From HK1 sp965220535 (GTDB lineage: Bacteria; Pseudomonadota; Gammaproteobacteria; HK1), in the NCBI GenBank assembly GCA_965220535.1, contig OZ244833.1:620001-684000 (forward strand): a stretch of 64,000 nucleotides of DNA. The letters run 5' to 3'. The notes below the pieces were generated by a model. That model saw nothing but the letters and a program-made list of their open reading frames with translations. It ran no database searches and had not been told where the DNA came from. Position numbers and translations under genes: made by a program. Below are positions 23,501 to 35,500 of the stretch, piece after piece. Numbering within the stretch: position 1 is the first letter of the stretch; the number at the start of each line of letters is the position of its first letter.

Positions 23501-26500
23501 TCAGGATATCCAGGATTCCCCCTTCATCGTCATCGATCGTCACTTCCAATTTGTCGTTCAGTACATAGTCCGCAAGCCTCCCCGTCTCTCTCAGATCGTG
23601 TCTGGCTGTCGCGGTAACCGAAAGAACGATTTCGTCATCGAGTCCATCCGAATCATCGGCGGCACTCAAATTGATCGTCTGCCATTGATTCCATTGATTG
23701 TCCCCTGTACGGGTAAAGGTCAATGTTTTTTTATCGACGGACAAATCCGAATCCTCGGGCGCTGCCAGTCCGATGGTCCAGTCGTAATCGATCGATTCGG
23801 TAACACCTCCGGAGACTCTTTTGGTCCGAGCCGGGGACACGGACATTTTGACCTTGACCGCCGAGCTCTCTCCTTCTACGACCGTCGCCGATGCCGGCTC
23901 GAATATGACGTCGGCGGTTTCATTATCGATGATTTTCAGAGTTCGCGTACCTACCGCGTCTTTGAATGCCGTAAAGCCGAAGGTTATCGAGAAAGATTTC
24001 GATCTGAACCAGAACTCGTCATTCTCCACCGTTTTGATTGTGGCTTGCTTCCATTCCTCCCAAAGACCATCGGCACCTCGTGTCAAAGGACTCAATGAAA
24101 GATATTCTCCCTGACCAATCGATGTATCATTTACTTTGATATAATCATATATCCACACGCCGGAATCGACCAAAGAATCGGGATCATCGATTTTCACTTC
24201 AATCGGAACGCTAGTAAGCGTAGAGTTACCAGTGTCCTGCAATGACCTCCGTGATGCTTCACTAAATCGATACCTGAATGAAAAACTCTGCCCTTCGTTG
24301 ACGCTCTTCGGAAAATTCTCGATAACCAATCCATGATCGCTATCTCTTATCACTACCGCGATATAGGTCAATTCCTTTATCAAATCGGCAAGCACTCCCT
24401 CATAACCACCGCCGGATCCGCTCACGCTTAAATTGACACTATCATCTGTATGATCGTCATCACGAAGCGCTCTCAACGAAATCTCTTGATCCACATTCCA
24501 GTTGCTCGTCGTGAAGGCCAATGTGTTCTGGATGCCGGATTGTTCAGTATCGGTATCGATCCGCAAATCAGTGCCGTCAGGAACAGTGAATGTCAAGGTA
24601 ACATCATCGCTGGGAATGACTCCGAGTTTGGCCTTCACCGTGATGGAATCCTCCTCGGGTACGACCGGTTTCGAGGGATCGAAAACGATATGGGGCCGGT
24701 CATCATCGGCAACTTCCACCGTCACTGTTCCCGTAATGGAACTGTAAAGATCGTCGCTGTCGCTTACCGTCAAGTTGAATGTCTCGGTGTCTTTGACGAT
24801 ATCCTGATCGTGTCGAGAGGTGACCGTTATATTCTGGGGCTGATTCCAGTTATCGGCATCGAAAGCCAACTCATATTTATCGAGGCTTATATCGGGATTG
24901 TTCGAGCTCGATATCGCCACCTTCAAGTCGACGATCGGAATAACCGAGAGTCGTACGGAAAAAGTGTCGGTCTTGCCCTCGATAAGATTTACGGTCTCCT
25001 TGCTGATCACCAATGCTTGGTTATTATAAGTATCATGGACCGATACTTCGGCATCGGCACTCTTGTCATCGTAACCTCCGCCGGAAGCACTTAGAGGGAT
25101 CGTCGCCGTTTCATTCTCGGCGTCATCGTCCTTCGATGCAGTGACGGCTATTCTTTGCGGGATATTCCAGTTATCGGTAGTGAAGGTCAAAGAGGTCTGA
25201 TTGCCTGTCGTTTTGGTATCGGTATCGGCCGTCACATCGGTATTCGTGGGCTGCGTCAGGCTCACGGTCACATCCGCCGCCGGCTCTTTACCGAGCCGGA
25301 TACCGAAATACCCGGTGGCCTCTTCGTCCACGGCCAAGGGAGTGTCTTCGAGAACGAGAAAAAGATTATCGTCATCGATGATTTTTATTTCATGCTCAAG
25401 GTTGTTATAATTATATGGATCGGATGCAATGGACGCTTGCATATCATAGCCAAGGGTGACCTTCTCGTTCAAAGAATCATCGTCCTGCTTTGCTCTGATA
25501 ACGATCGACTGCCATTTGTTCCAGATTTTCTCCCCTCGATAATTAAAAACCATTTCGGTTTGATTTCCCGCTGTATCTCTATCGGTATCCACCACGAGAT
25601 CCGTACCTGAGGGCAAAGAAAAATCCGCGGTCCACCTGTCATAAATAGAAGTGGAATTCTGACCTTGTCTCGGAGGGCGAACGAGGGTTTTGACTCGAAG
25701 AACGAGTTCACCGCCTTCCAGCACCCTTGTCGGATCCGGAGAGAATTGCAGTTTCACCACTTCGTTATCGATAAGGGATATCCTTTTGTCCTCTTGGCCT
25801 AAATTATTGACGTTAAATGTAAGATCGATATGTTCATGTCGTGGATTCGGCGGATACTGCCAGAGAATCCAAGCAGTATCATTTTCGTTGGATTTAACGG
25901 TAAAACTCTGCCACTCATCCCAGTTATCGGAGGTGAATGTCCGGGATGTGGTTTCTCCCAGATCAAGACGCTCTAGCTGAGTGCTTCCCCGGCCATAACC
26001 CATACTGACCGATGTATCGCTAGCAGGCTCCTTAGTCAATCTCACATCGAAGGTGGCGGATTTTCCCTCGTTCAACGAATGGGGAAATTTTCTATATTCC
26101 AAGATATCGCTATCGTCATCTTTTACCCTTACCCGAACGTGATTGGCGGACGGATGTATATTCTCGAGCGAATTGATAACCACCCTTTCGTAACCACCGC
26201 CGGTGCCTGCCACCGTCAATTTGGCGTGATCGTCTACCTTGTCGACATCGTCGGCGGCATAGAGGGTAACTCGCTGCTTTACGTTATAGTTGGCGACAGT
26301 GAATGCAAGGGTGTTCTGATTGTCGTCTTTCGTGCTATCGGTATCGATGGTCACATCCGAATTGTCGGAATATAAGGTGAGCGTTACATTACCCGATGGC
26401 TGCGTCGAAAGATGGACTTGGTGGACAAAACTGGTGCTTTCGGGAAATTCCGCCGACGGTGGATCGAATTTCACCACGCTATAGCTTTCATCCGACACTC

Positions 26501-29500
26501 TTATCTCGACGCTCCCTTTGACATTTCCATAACCACCGCCCGAAGCGACCAAGGGGATAGAAGCGACTTCATTGCCCGGACCGGAATCCTCGACGGCGGA
26601 TACAACGATCGTTTTCTCTTTGTTCCAATCGGAGGGGCTGAATGTCAAGGAAATTTGATTGCCGGATCGAGAGCTATCGGTATCGGCGGTTATGTCCGTG
26701 TTGTCAGGCTGGGTCAGTGTCACATTGACATTCGAAATCGGGCGCGTACGCAGTTTGACTTTGAAATCGGCGCTGCTCCCCTCTCTGAAAGTCAATAAGG
26801 TAGGATCGAGAACCAATGCGGGAGAGTCGTTATCGAGAGCGGTTGTCGATACTTGACCCGAGATTCCCTGATAATCGCCCCCGGAGGCGTTGATATTGAA
26901 TATCTGGCTATCGTTCCATGCATCGTCGTCCTCGGCGGCAGAAACGCTGACGCTCCGAGCGATATGCCAATTGGCTTGGGTGAAGGAGAGGGTCCTTTGG
27001 TTTTCGTCGGCATCGGTATCGGTATCCAAAGCGATATCGGAATTGGTCGGTGGGGCACGAGAGAAAGTCAATGTTATATTCGCACTCGGACGAGTCGCCA
27101 ATGCCACCTTGAATGTGCCCGTTCCACCCTCGGTGAGGGTCACCGGTGTATCTTCGAAAACCAGCGCCGGGGATTTATCATCGTCAAGCACCGATACCTT
27201 AACTTCCGCGGTGACGCCATCGTATTCTCCGCCTTGAGCGCTGAATCCTATCGTTCCGCTATCATTTTCGGCATCGTAATCGGCGGCGGCATTGACGGTA
27301 ATCGATTTCGGCGTATTCCAATCGGTGGTACCGAAATCCAAGACCACTTGATGGCCGGAAGCGGTAGGGTCGGTATCGGCTTTGATATCGCTGTTCGTAG
27401 GCTGGGTAAGAGTGACCCTGACGTCTTGATCGGGTCGGGTGGCCAGTTTGACCTTGAAATTTTTACTCGAATTTTCATCCAAGCTTACCGGAACGCCTTC
27501 GAATACCAGCGACCTCCCCGGGCTAGGCGAGCCCTCCGAAATCCTTACGGCCACTGACCCGGTAATGGCGGCAATATCCTCGTCCGAATCCCCGTATTCC
27601 CCACCGGATGCGGCCCAAGGAACGGTCGTGTTTTCGCTGAATATATCATCGTCCGCGGCCGCGCTCAGATTGAGGTTCTGCCAAGTATTCCAGTTATCGC
27701 GGGTGAATTCGAGAACGACCGCAGAGCCGCCGCTTCCGACTCGGAGATCGGTATTCTCCGGTTGTTGGAAGGTCACGCTGACTCGTTCTTCTAGATAAGG
27801 TTTGGTGGCAAGCCTTACTTTGATGGTTTTGCTATCTCCTTCGTTCACGACAACCGGTGTGCCTTCGAATTCGACGCCGGCTTCGTCATCATCGAGAACC
27901 TTGACCGTGCGCTTGGTCGTATCCTCGTCGAACCCTCCGCCATCGGAAGTGAAATTGAGCCCGATATTGACATCCCCCGACATTTCATCGTTATCGACCG
28001 GGGTCAGCACCGCCTCTTGTGCGGTATTATAATTGGCAGTGGTAAAGACAAAACACGCGACCTTAGAAGAGCCGGGCAGAATTCTGCATCGCTCCGATAT
28101 CTCGGATTTACTGACGCCGAGAGTTGCGCTACCGGTAGCATCGGCATAGGCAAGACTTACCACAACATCGGAGGTCGGTTCTTTGAACAAGCGAATGCTG
28201 AATCGACGGGGCGACGCGCTCTCGGAGATCGACTCCGGGAAATCGATGAACAGAAGACTGTTGCTATCATCATCCGTTACTTGTACCGGGTGATCGGAGG
28301 TTATCGATTCGTAATCGCCACCCGAAGCGCGAACGGGAATCAAAGCGTGATCGTTGACGGCGTCATCATCGTCGGATGCCGAAATGCCGATGGTTTGCGG
28401 TTGATTCCAGTTATCCGATGAAAAAACCAAAGAATTTCCTATGGCTTCGACCGTCGGAGTCGTATCGACCCTGACTTCGAAATTGGTCGGCTGGGTAAAA
28501 TGCAGTGTGACGTTATCGGTGGGCTCGGTGGCAAGAGAGACGCTCAACGAAGCATCGCTCCCCTCCTGCACTTGAGTTCTTCGAGGAGAAAATACGATGG
28601 CGGCGGTTTCATCGTCCACGATCTTCACATTCACATCGGCAATTTGATTGTCGTAGCCGTCGCGAGGAAATTCGCCGCGCGCGACGGCTCTGATGACAGC
28701 GGTATCGTCAACCGCATCCAGATCCGAAGCGGCTCTCACTTGTACCGTACGCGCCACATTCCAGTTCGTCTCGCTAAACCTCAGCGTATTTTGGTTACCC
28801 GTTCTTAGAAGATCGGTATCGAAACTCACATCGACGCTACCGATTTTGTCCATGCGGACATCGACATAACCGAATGGTCGATTGCCGAGTTTTATCGTGA
28901 AATTCGAAGTCCCTCCTTCGTTGACCATGACCGGGGCATCGCCGATGACCAAGCGAGAATGATCGTTATCGATGATTTGCACTTTATGCACGGTATCGAT
29001 AAGCCAATTGGCATCCAGCTCGAAGAGGAGCGTAACCTCTCTCGATAAAAACAAGTCGTCTTCATGGGCCGTCAGCGTTATATCGACCCATGTGTGTACA
29101 TCAGTCGAGACCCGACCATTATCGACACTCAAAAGCGAGGGGTGGCTACTGGTGATAGTGACATCCTGAAATTCCTCGTCCCCGAAGATCGGATTACCTT
29201 GCAGATCCGCCAATCTCATTTTGAATGTGATGGACTCGCCTTCGTCGATGGTATAGGGAATATCCTGGAACGATAAATCAAGGCCGTCATTGTCGATTCC
29301 TCGATAACGCAAAGGGGTGCTCCTTATATCATCGATATCATATCCTCCTCCGCTCACACGAATGTGAGCTGTAAAATAATTTTGGTTACCATGCCATTTG
29401 AGGTCGCTATCATCACGATTATGATAGAAGACCGTCTGTGGTTGATTCCAATTCTCAGGAGAATAATTCAGATAAATAACGGTCACCGGCTTCTTATTGG

Positions 29501-32500
29501 AATTCAACGGGGCGATGATGTATTTATCGAAACCATGCACGCCGGTATAATGAAATTCCAATCTCACATTACCCTCGGGTTTCGTAGCCAGGCTGACATC
29601 GACCGACTCGTTCTCCCCCTCGTAAATCACCAGGCGCTTCGGATTGAAAATCAATCCTTTGGTATCGACATCCTTGATGGTGATTGAAAAATATTGCCGA
29701 GAACCTTGTGTTCCGTTATAATTATAGTTGGATTTATCGATGGCCGAGGCTTCGAACAAGAATTGGAGGTCTTTATCCTTGGCATCATCGTCGGGCACGG
29801 CCGAGAGCCTGATCGTTTGAGGCTCGTTCCAATTAAGAGCGGTGAAAATCGGCGCGGCGGGGGTGATCGTCAAGGATTCCGGTTCCGTCGGATTTCCAGA
29901 TCCCGAACGCTCCTTCAACGCGACTTTGACTTCCGCTCCGTTACGAGGTTCAGAGGCAAGTTTGATCGTAAAGTCGATGCTTTCACCCTCGTTGATTTCT
30001 GAAAAACCCCGGCTAAAGATCAAAGCATCGGCTTTTTCGCTATCGGAAACAAGAACGTCTATATCACTCGTCAATCCATCGTAATAGCCTCCCGTCGTAC
30101 CAAGCCTGATCGAACCCTCTTGATTTTCCGAATGTTCATCCACTGTATACCGGATGCTCGTTCTCCACCATCGATCCCAATTCGTGGCATCGAATCGATG
30201 TTGGCTATCGTCGATTCGAATATGACTATTCTCGATCACCGATAGATCGGCGGTGACATCACCGACGGGTCGATGGGAGAGTTTGACCATAAGATTCGTG
30301 GACGAGCCTTCGGTGACCGAGAGGAGAGCGGGCGAGAATATCAACGATGCCCGATCGTCATCGACGATCGTAATCGCGAGTTCGAAATCCAGATCATCGT
30401 AGTTGCCACCGGCGGCGGCGACCTCGATTATCTCGCTTTCGCCTACCAAATCATCGTCCGGCGCCGCATAGACGACGATCCTTCGCGGTATATACCAGTT
30501 GGCCGGGGTAAACTCGAGGGTGCTCTGATGACCGATAACGCTATCATCGCTATCGATGGTGATATCGGAATTGGAGGGCGAGGGAACGGTCATCGTGACA
30601 ACCCCCGTCGGTTTGGTCCCGAGATTGACATCGAAACTCACGCTAGCTCCCTCATCGATCTTTAGCGAGGTCTTCGTGAGCACGATCTCCGGGGATTGTT
30701 CGGCATCGGAAATCGTCACTTTCAGACTCTTCCTCACATCGACATAATCCGCTCCGTCGGCGACAAGAGAAATCGTCACGATATCGTTGACGGCATCGAT
30801 ATCCGTCGCGGCATTCAAAGAGACGGTCTGCCATCGATCCCAATTTTTATTTGTGAATACGAGTTCGTTTTGATTGCCGGGGGTCGAAGGATCGCTATCG
30901 AGGGTCAAATCGCTGTCGGCGGGGATGGTCATCGTCACTCGTACCGAATGGCGACTGGAAAACACCCGCGTTTTCAGCCGCACCCGGAACGAGGCGGTAC
31001 TTCCCTCCTCGACGAGCGCCATATCCTCGGGATCGATATCGATCATCTCGGTATCTTTATCGGGCAATTCCAACTCCACCCGAGTCTCGACCCCGGAATA
31101 TTTCCCGCCGGTGGCGAGCAATTTCACGTCTCGATATTCGGTATAGCTATCGCTGTCCGGGGTATTGGAGAGGGTTATTTCTTGCCACTCGTTCCAATTC
31201 GACGGGCTGAAAGTGACGGATTCGGGTTCCGCGCTCAGCTCGCCGTCTTCGGGAAGGGTGAGATCCACCCGCACCGCTTCCAAGGGCGCGGCCGAGAGTT
31301 TGATCTTGAAGCGATTGCTACCCCCTTCGTCGATGATCAAATACCCCTGCGCTCCGTCCCTATCGGTGATCAATCTCGGAGCATCGTTATCGATCACCTT
31401 GATGGTCGGCAAAAGCTTGTTGAAGGTAGGGTATTTATAATAACGGTTATCCACTTGGGTAATGGCTTTTGCATAAATCCTGACCTCTTCGCTCACCGCA
31501 TTATCATCCTCGGGAGCGACGATAGTGACGGTCTGCGGTATATTCCAATTTCGGCTGCCGAACAAAAATACCCAGTTATTGAAAATAGGATCTTCTCGGA
31601 AGAATCCCTCGGGGTCCGCACCCTCCAACGCGGCCGGATTGGACGAAAGGAATTCCACTTCGTAGTAGTTGACACCGTCTCTCCAGAAGCGATTGCCGGG
31701 ATTCGGATAATGAGGCTGCTCATCCAGTTTAACCGTAAAAGTCAGGCTCTCGCCCTCGTCGATAGTCTTAGGGAAACCCGCGATCACCGGTTCGGCTGCT
31801 TCATCCTCGATCACGACGATTTTCAAGTAGCGAGTATCGCGCCTCGATCCGTAAATCATTTGCACCTTGCCCGCTTCCACCCAGTAATCGCTGTCTTGAG
31901 GGGAAGAAAATACCACGCTTTGCCAAGTATCCCAGTTGGATTGAGTGAAGGTCAACCGATTTCGATCCATGTCGATACCGGTGGGATTGACTCTATATCT
32001 TTTGGGTTTGTCCGGATCGTTGGAAAGTTCCATGATGACCCTCAGATCCACCGCGACATTGCTCGAGGGTCGACCTTGAAGTTTGACCTTGAGGGTTCCG
32101 GTCCCTCCCTCGGGAAGGGAAATGCCGTTGAAGAAGCCGTCGTTCGTATACTCCAGTTGCAGTTGGGGTCTATCGTTATCCGATATATCGACGACTACGG
32201 ATTCGTTCAATCCATCATAGTCCGCTCCGGAGCTGCGAAAGGCGACGACGAACTGTCCGTGGGCGTCATCGCTGTCCTCTTGAGCGCTGACATTGACGAT
32301 TTGCGGCGTATTCCAGTTGTTTCGAGTGAATACCATCGAGCTTCGATCGAGGGTCAATCCGCTGCCGGCGGAAGCCACGATATCCACGTTTACATTTCCG
32401 TTGACCGGTATCGTACCGAGCCTCAATCTCAACTTTGCGGGTGCGCCTCCCTCTCGTATCGATACCGAGACGGGATCGACCACCAACTCCGCCAAATCAG

Positions 32501-35500
32501 GATCGCGCTCATTGATCGTCATCCGGTGCGTGACGTCATAGCCGCTGCCCGATGCTACCGCGATCAGCTCCGCTTTTCGATCGACCGCATCGTAATCGCG
32601 CATCGAGCCTAGGAGAAATGATTGCGCTCGGTTCCAGTTATCCTCATCGAAATGCAAGGTATGGAAGAGTTTGGTCAGATTGATTTTGTGGGGGACATTC
32701 AAAATAGGGCCGACCCTCAAGAACGATGCGCCGCTTTCGGAAGGGGATATTCTGACACTCACCGCTCCCGATGGGCGGCTAGCCAACTTCACGCTGACCG
32801 AAGTGTTGATATTTTCCGTGATCCTCAAGCTATCGAGCATCACGATCCCCGGCCGGCTTTCCGAAGTATCTCGATCCCGCACATTGATCTTAATGGAGGG
32901 CGTTCCGAAGCGGGAATCGAGAGTATCGGTTGCCTTTTCATAAACACGAACCGGTATCGTGTATCGCTCGCTCGTACTGTTCAAATCGAGCGATGCCGAG
33001 AACTCGATTTTCCGGGACGTACTCCAATTGCTCGGTGTAAAAGTCAGACGGGCCGGCGTCAAATTGGATGGCGTCAAAGACAAATGACTTTCGCTGGCCG
33101 GGGGCACCACCCGGACCAGCTTATCGGTTATCGGCTGGGCCAGAAAACCGATATTGACGGATGCGGTTTCGCCTTCATCCAAAGTGATCGGGCCCGCGGG
33201 CGAAATAACCAACCCCTGAGTATCTTCATCGACGATCAGAACTTTCGCCTGATCTGAAGAGAAAGTATTTTCTCGGGTGTCGATTCTTATATTGATCGTC
33301 TCGTTTACTGCGTTATCGTCATCCGTCACCTCCAAGCGACGGGTTTGTTCGACATTCCAATTATCGGGAGTGAATTCCATATCGCGATCGGGTACGAAAT
33401 GAAGGGTCTTGCGCAGATATTGACGCGATGAGTCATCCAAGAAAAATGCCACTTGAACGGGGCTATCCGGAGGATGCGAAAGACGGACCCTGACGATAGC
33501 GCTGCTGCCCTCTCGAATGCTGATACTTCTGGGGGCGACGATCACCTGTTTCGCATCGTTATCTCTGACCGATGCTTGGATTGTTTTCGGGACGCCATCA
33601 TAGCCTCCACCGACGGCAGTGAAGGTGATAGTCGGTGTACTTTGCGCGGTATCGTCATCCTCGGAGATCGACAGGGCTATGTTTTGCACCCTTTTCCAGT
33701 TTTCTCGCGTAAAGGTCAACGATGACGGGTTGAATACGAGAGTATCATCGTCGGCAGAGGCGCTGACCACCACAGAACCGGTCGGCCTGGATTTCAGGCG
33801 AATGCCAAGCGTATAACTCTCCCCTTCCGTATAGACGTGGTTGTCGGGGGCAAAGACCAATTCGATTTCGTTGATATCCGGATCGGAAACACTCACCGAC
33901 AGCCGCGCCGAAACTCCGTCATAACTACCGCCTTGAGCGGTAAAACGCAAGATACTCGATTCGTCGTTGGCATCGTCGTCGCTGGTGGCGATGATGCCGA
34001 TCTTACGGTTTTCGTTCCAATTCGACATGGTGAAGGTTACGGTGGACTGTGCCCCAAGGCGCTCGCTATCGCCATCGAGGGTTATCCAAGCCAAGCCGGG
34101 CTGCTCCAAGTTCAAGACGACATCGTCGCTGGGCCGATGCGAAAGTCTGATATTGAAGCTGGAGGCTGCGCCTTCTCGTAGCGAAAGAGTTTGTCGATCG
34201 ATGACGATACTCGGATACTCATCGTCATCGACCGCAACTTTCAAGGTGCCGACGATATTGTCGTAATCCCCGCCGTTGGCCGTGAGGTTGATCGTTATAT
34301 CCTCGTCATAAAAATCAATATCATCGTTCGCGACGATGGTAATCCCCTGATTCTCGTTCCAGTTCGAGGCCGTAAATCGCAACAGACTTTTTGTCGATAT
34401 CAAATCGGGATCCGGATGATGCAGATTGACATTGACCGTATCGCCGCCGGAATCCGAGAACGTCGGCTTGGCCGAGAGTTTGATATTGACGGTGGCGCCC
34501 GCTCCCCCCTCGTCGATATCCAAGGATTTTGAATCGAGCACGAAGGCCAGGGTATCGTCATCATGGATGACGATATTCTTGCGCCGGTTGTCGGGAACGT
34601 TATAGGTACTTTTATCGACGACGTATCCGATCACCTCGGAGTCGGTATCGCTGCCGTCGTCATCTTGTTTCGCCGATAGATAAACGCTTTGGGAGGACTC
34701 CCAGTTTTGCGATGTGAATGTCAGAACCCTCTCGCTCCGGCCATCATGTACGCGAGAGGGGTTGACCAACGAGAGGCTATCGTCGACGGGATAAACCGCC
34801 ACTTGAACATCGCTTGTCGGGGCGCTTCCGAGTCGAAGCCTCACACGACCGACATCGCCTTCTTGTATCCTCGGAAAGAGCGGACCGAAAACCAAATGCG
34901 CCCTATCGTTGTCCGCCACCTTCAAAAAGAGAGTGGCGCTTGCCGAATCGTATCCACCCTCATCATATCCGCTGTCATCGGCGCTGATGACAAAGCGCCC
35001 GTCCTCGTCAAGCGAATCATCGTCCTCGGCGGCGGTGATGGTGAGGATTTTCGCGCTGTTCCAATTCGATTGGGTGAAGACCAGCCGTTCGGGAGTCATG
35101 CTGACGCTTGCGAAGCGATCGCCGAATTTTTGGTGCGTCACGACCACCGAGGAATCGGCGACGTCCGGCCTCTTGGTCAGCCTGATTTTGTAGATAAGAC
35201 TGTCTCCCTCCGTCAGGCTCGATGTTTTATCGCCATCGATCACGAAACCGAAAGGCTCGTTATCCTTGATCGTGACTCTGACCGATTTCGAGATCCGGCT
35301 TCCTCGTAAATCCAAATAACCGCTGCCGATGGTCGTCTGCAAGGTGATATCCACGGTTCTATCGAGCGCGACATCGTCATCGACGGCGCTGAGTTTGACT
35401 GTCTGTCCTCGATTCCAATTATCAGCATCGAATATCAACGTATTTTGGATACCCCCTTTCCTCGGATCGGCATCGATGAGTAGATAAGAACTTTGGGTAA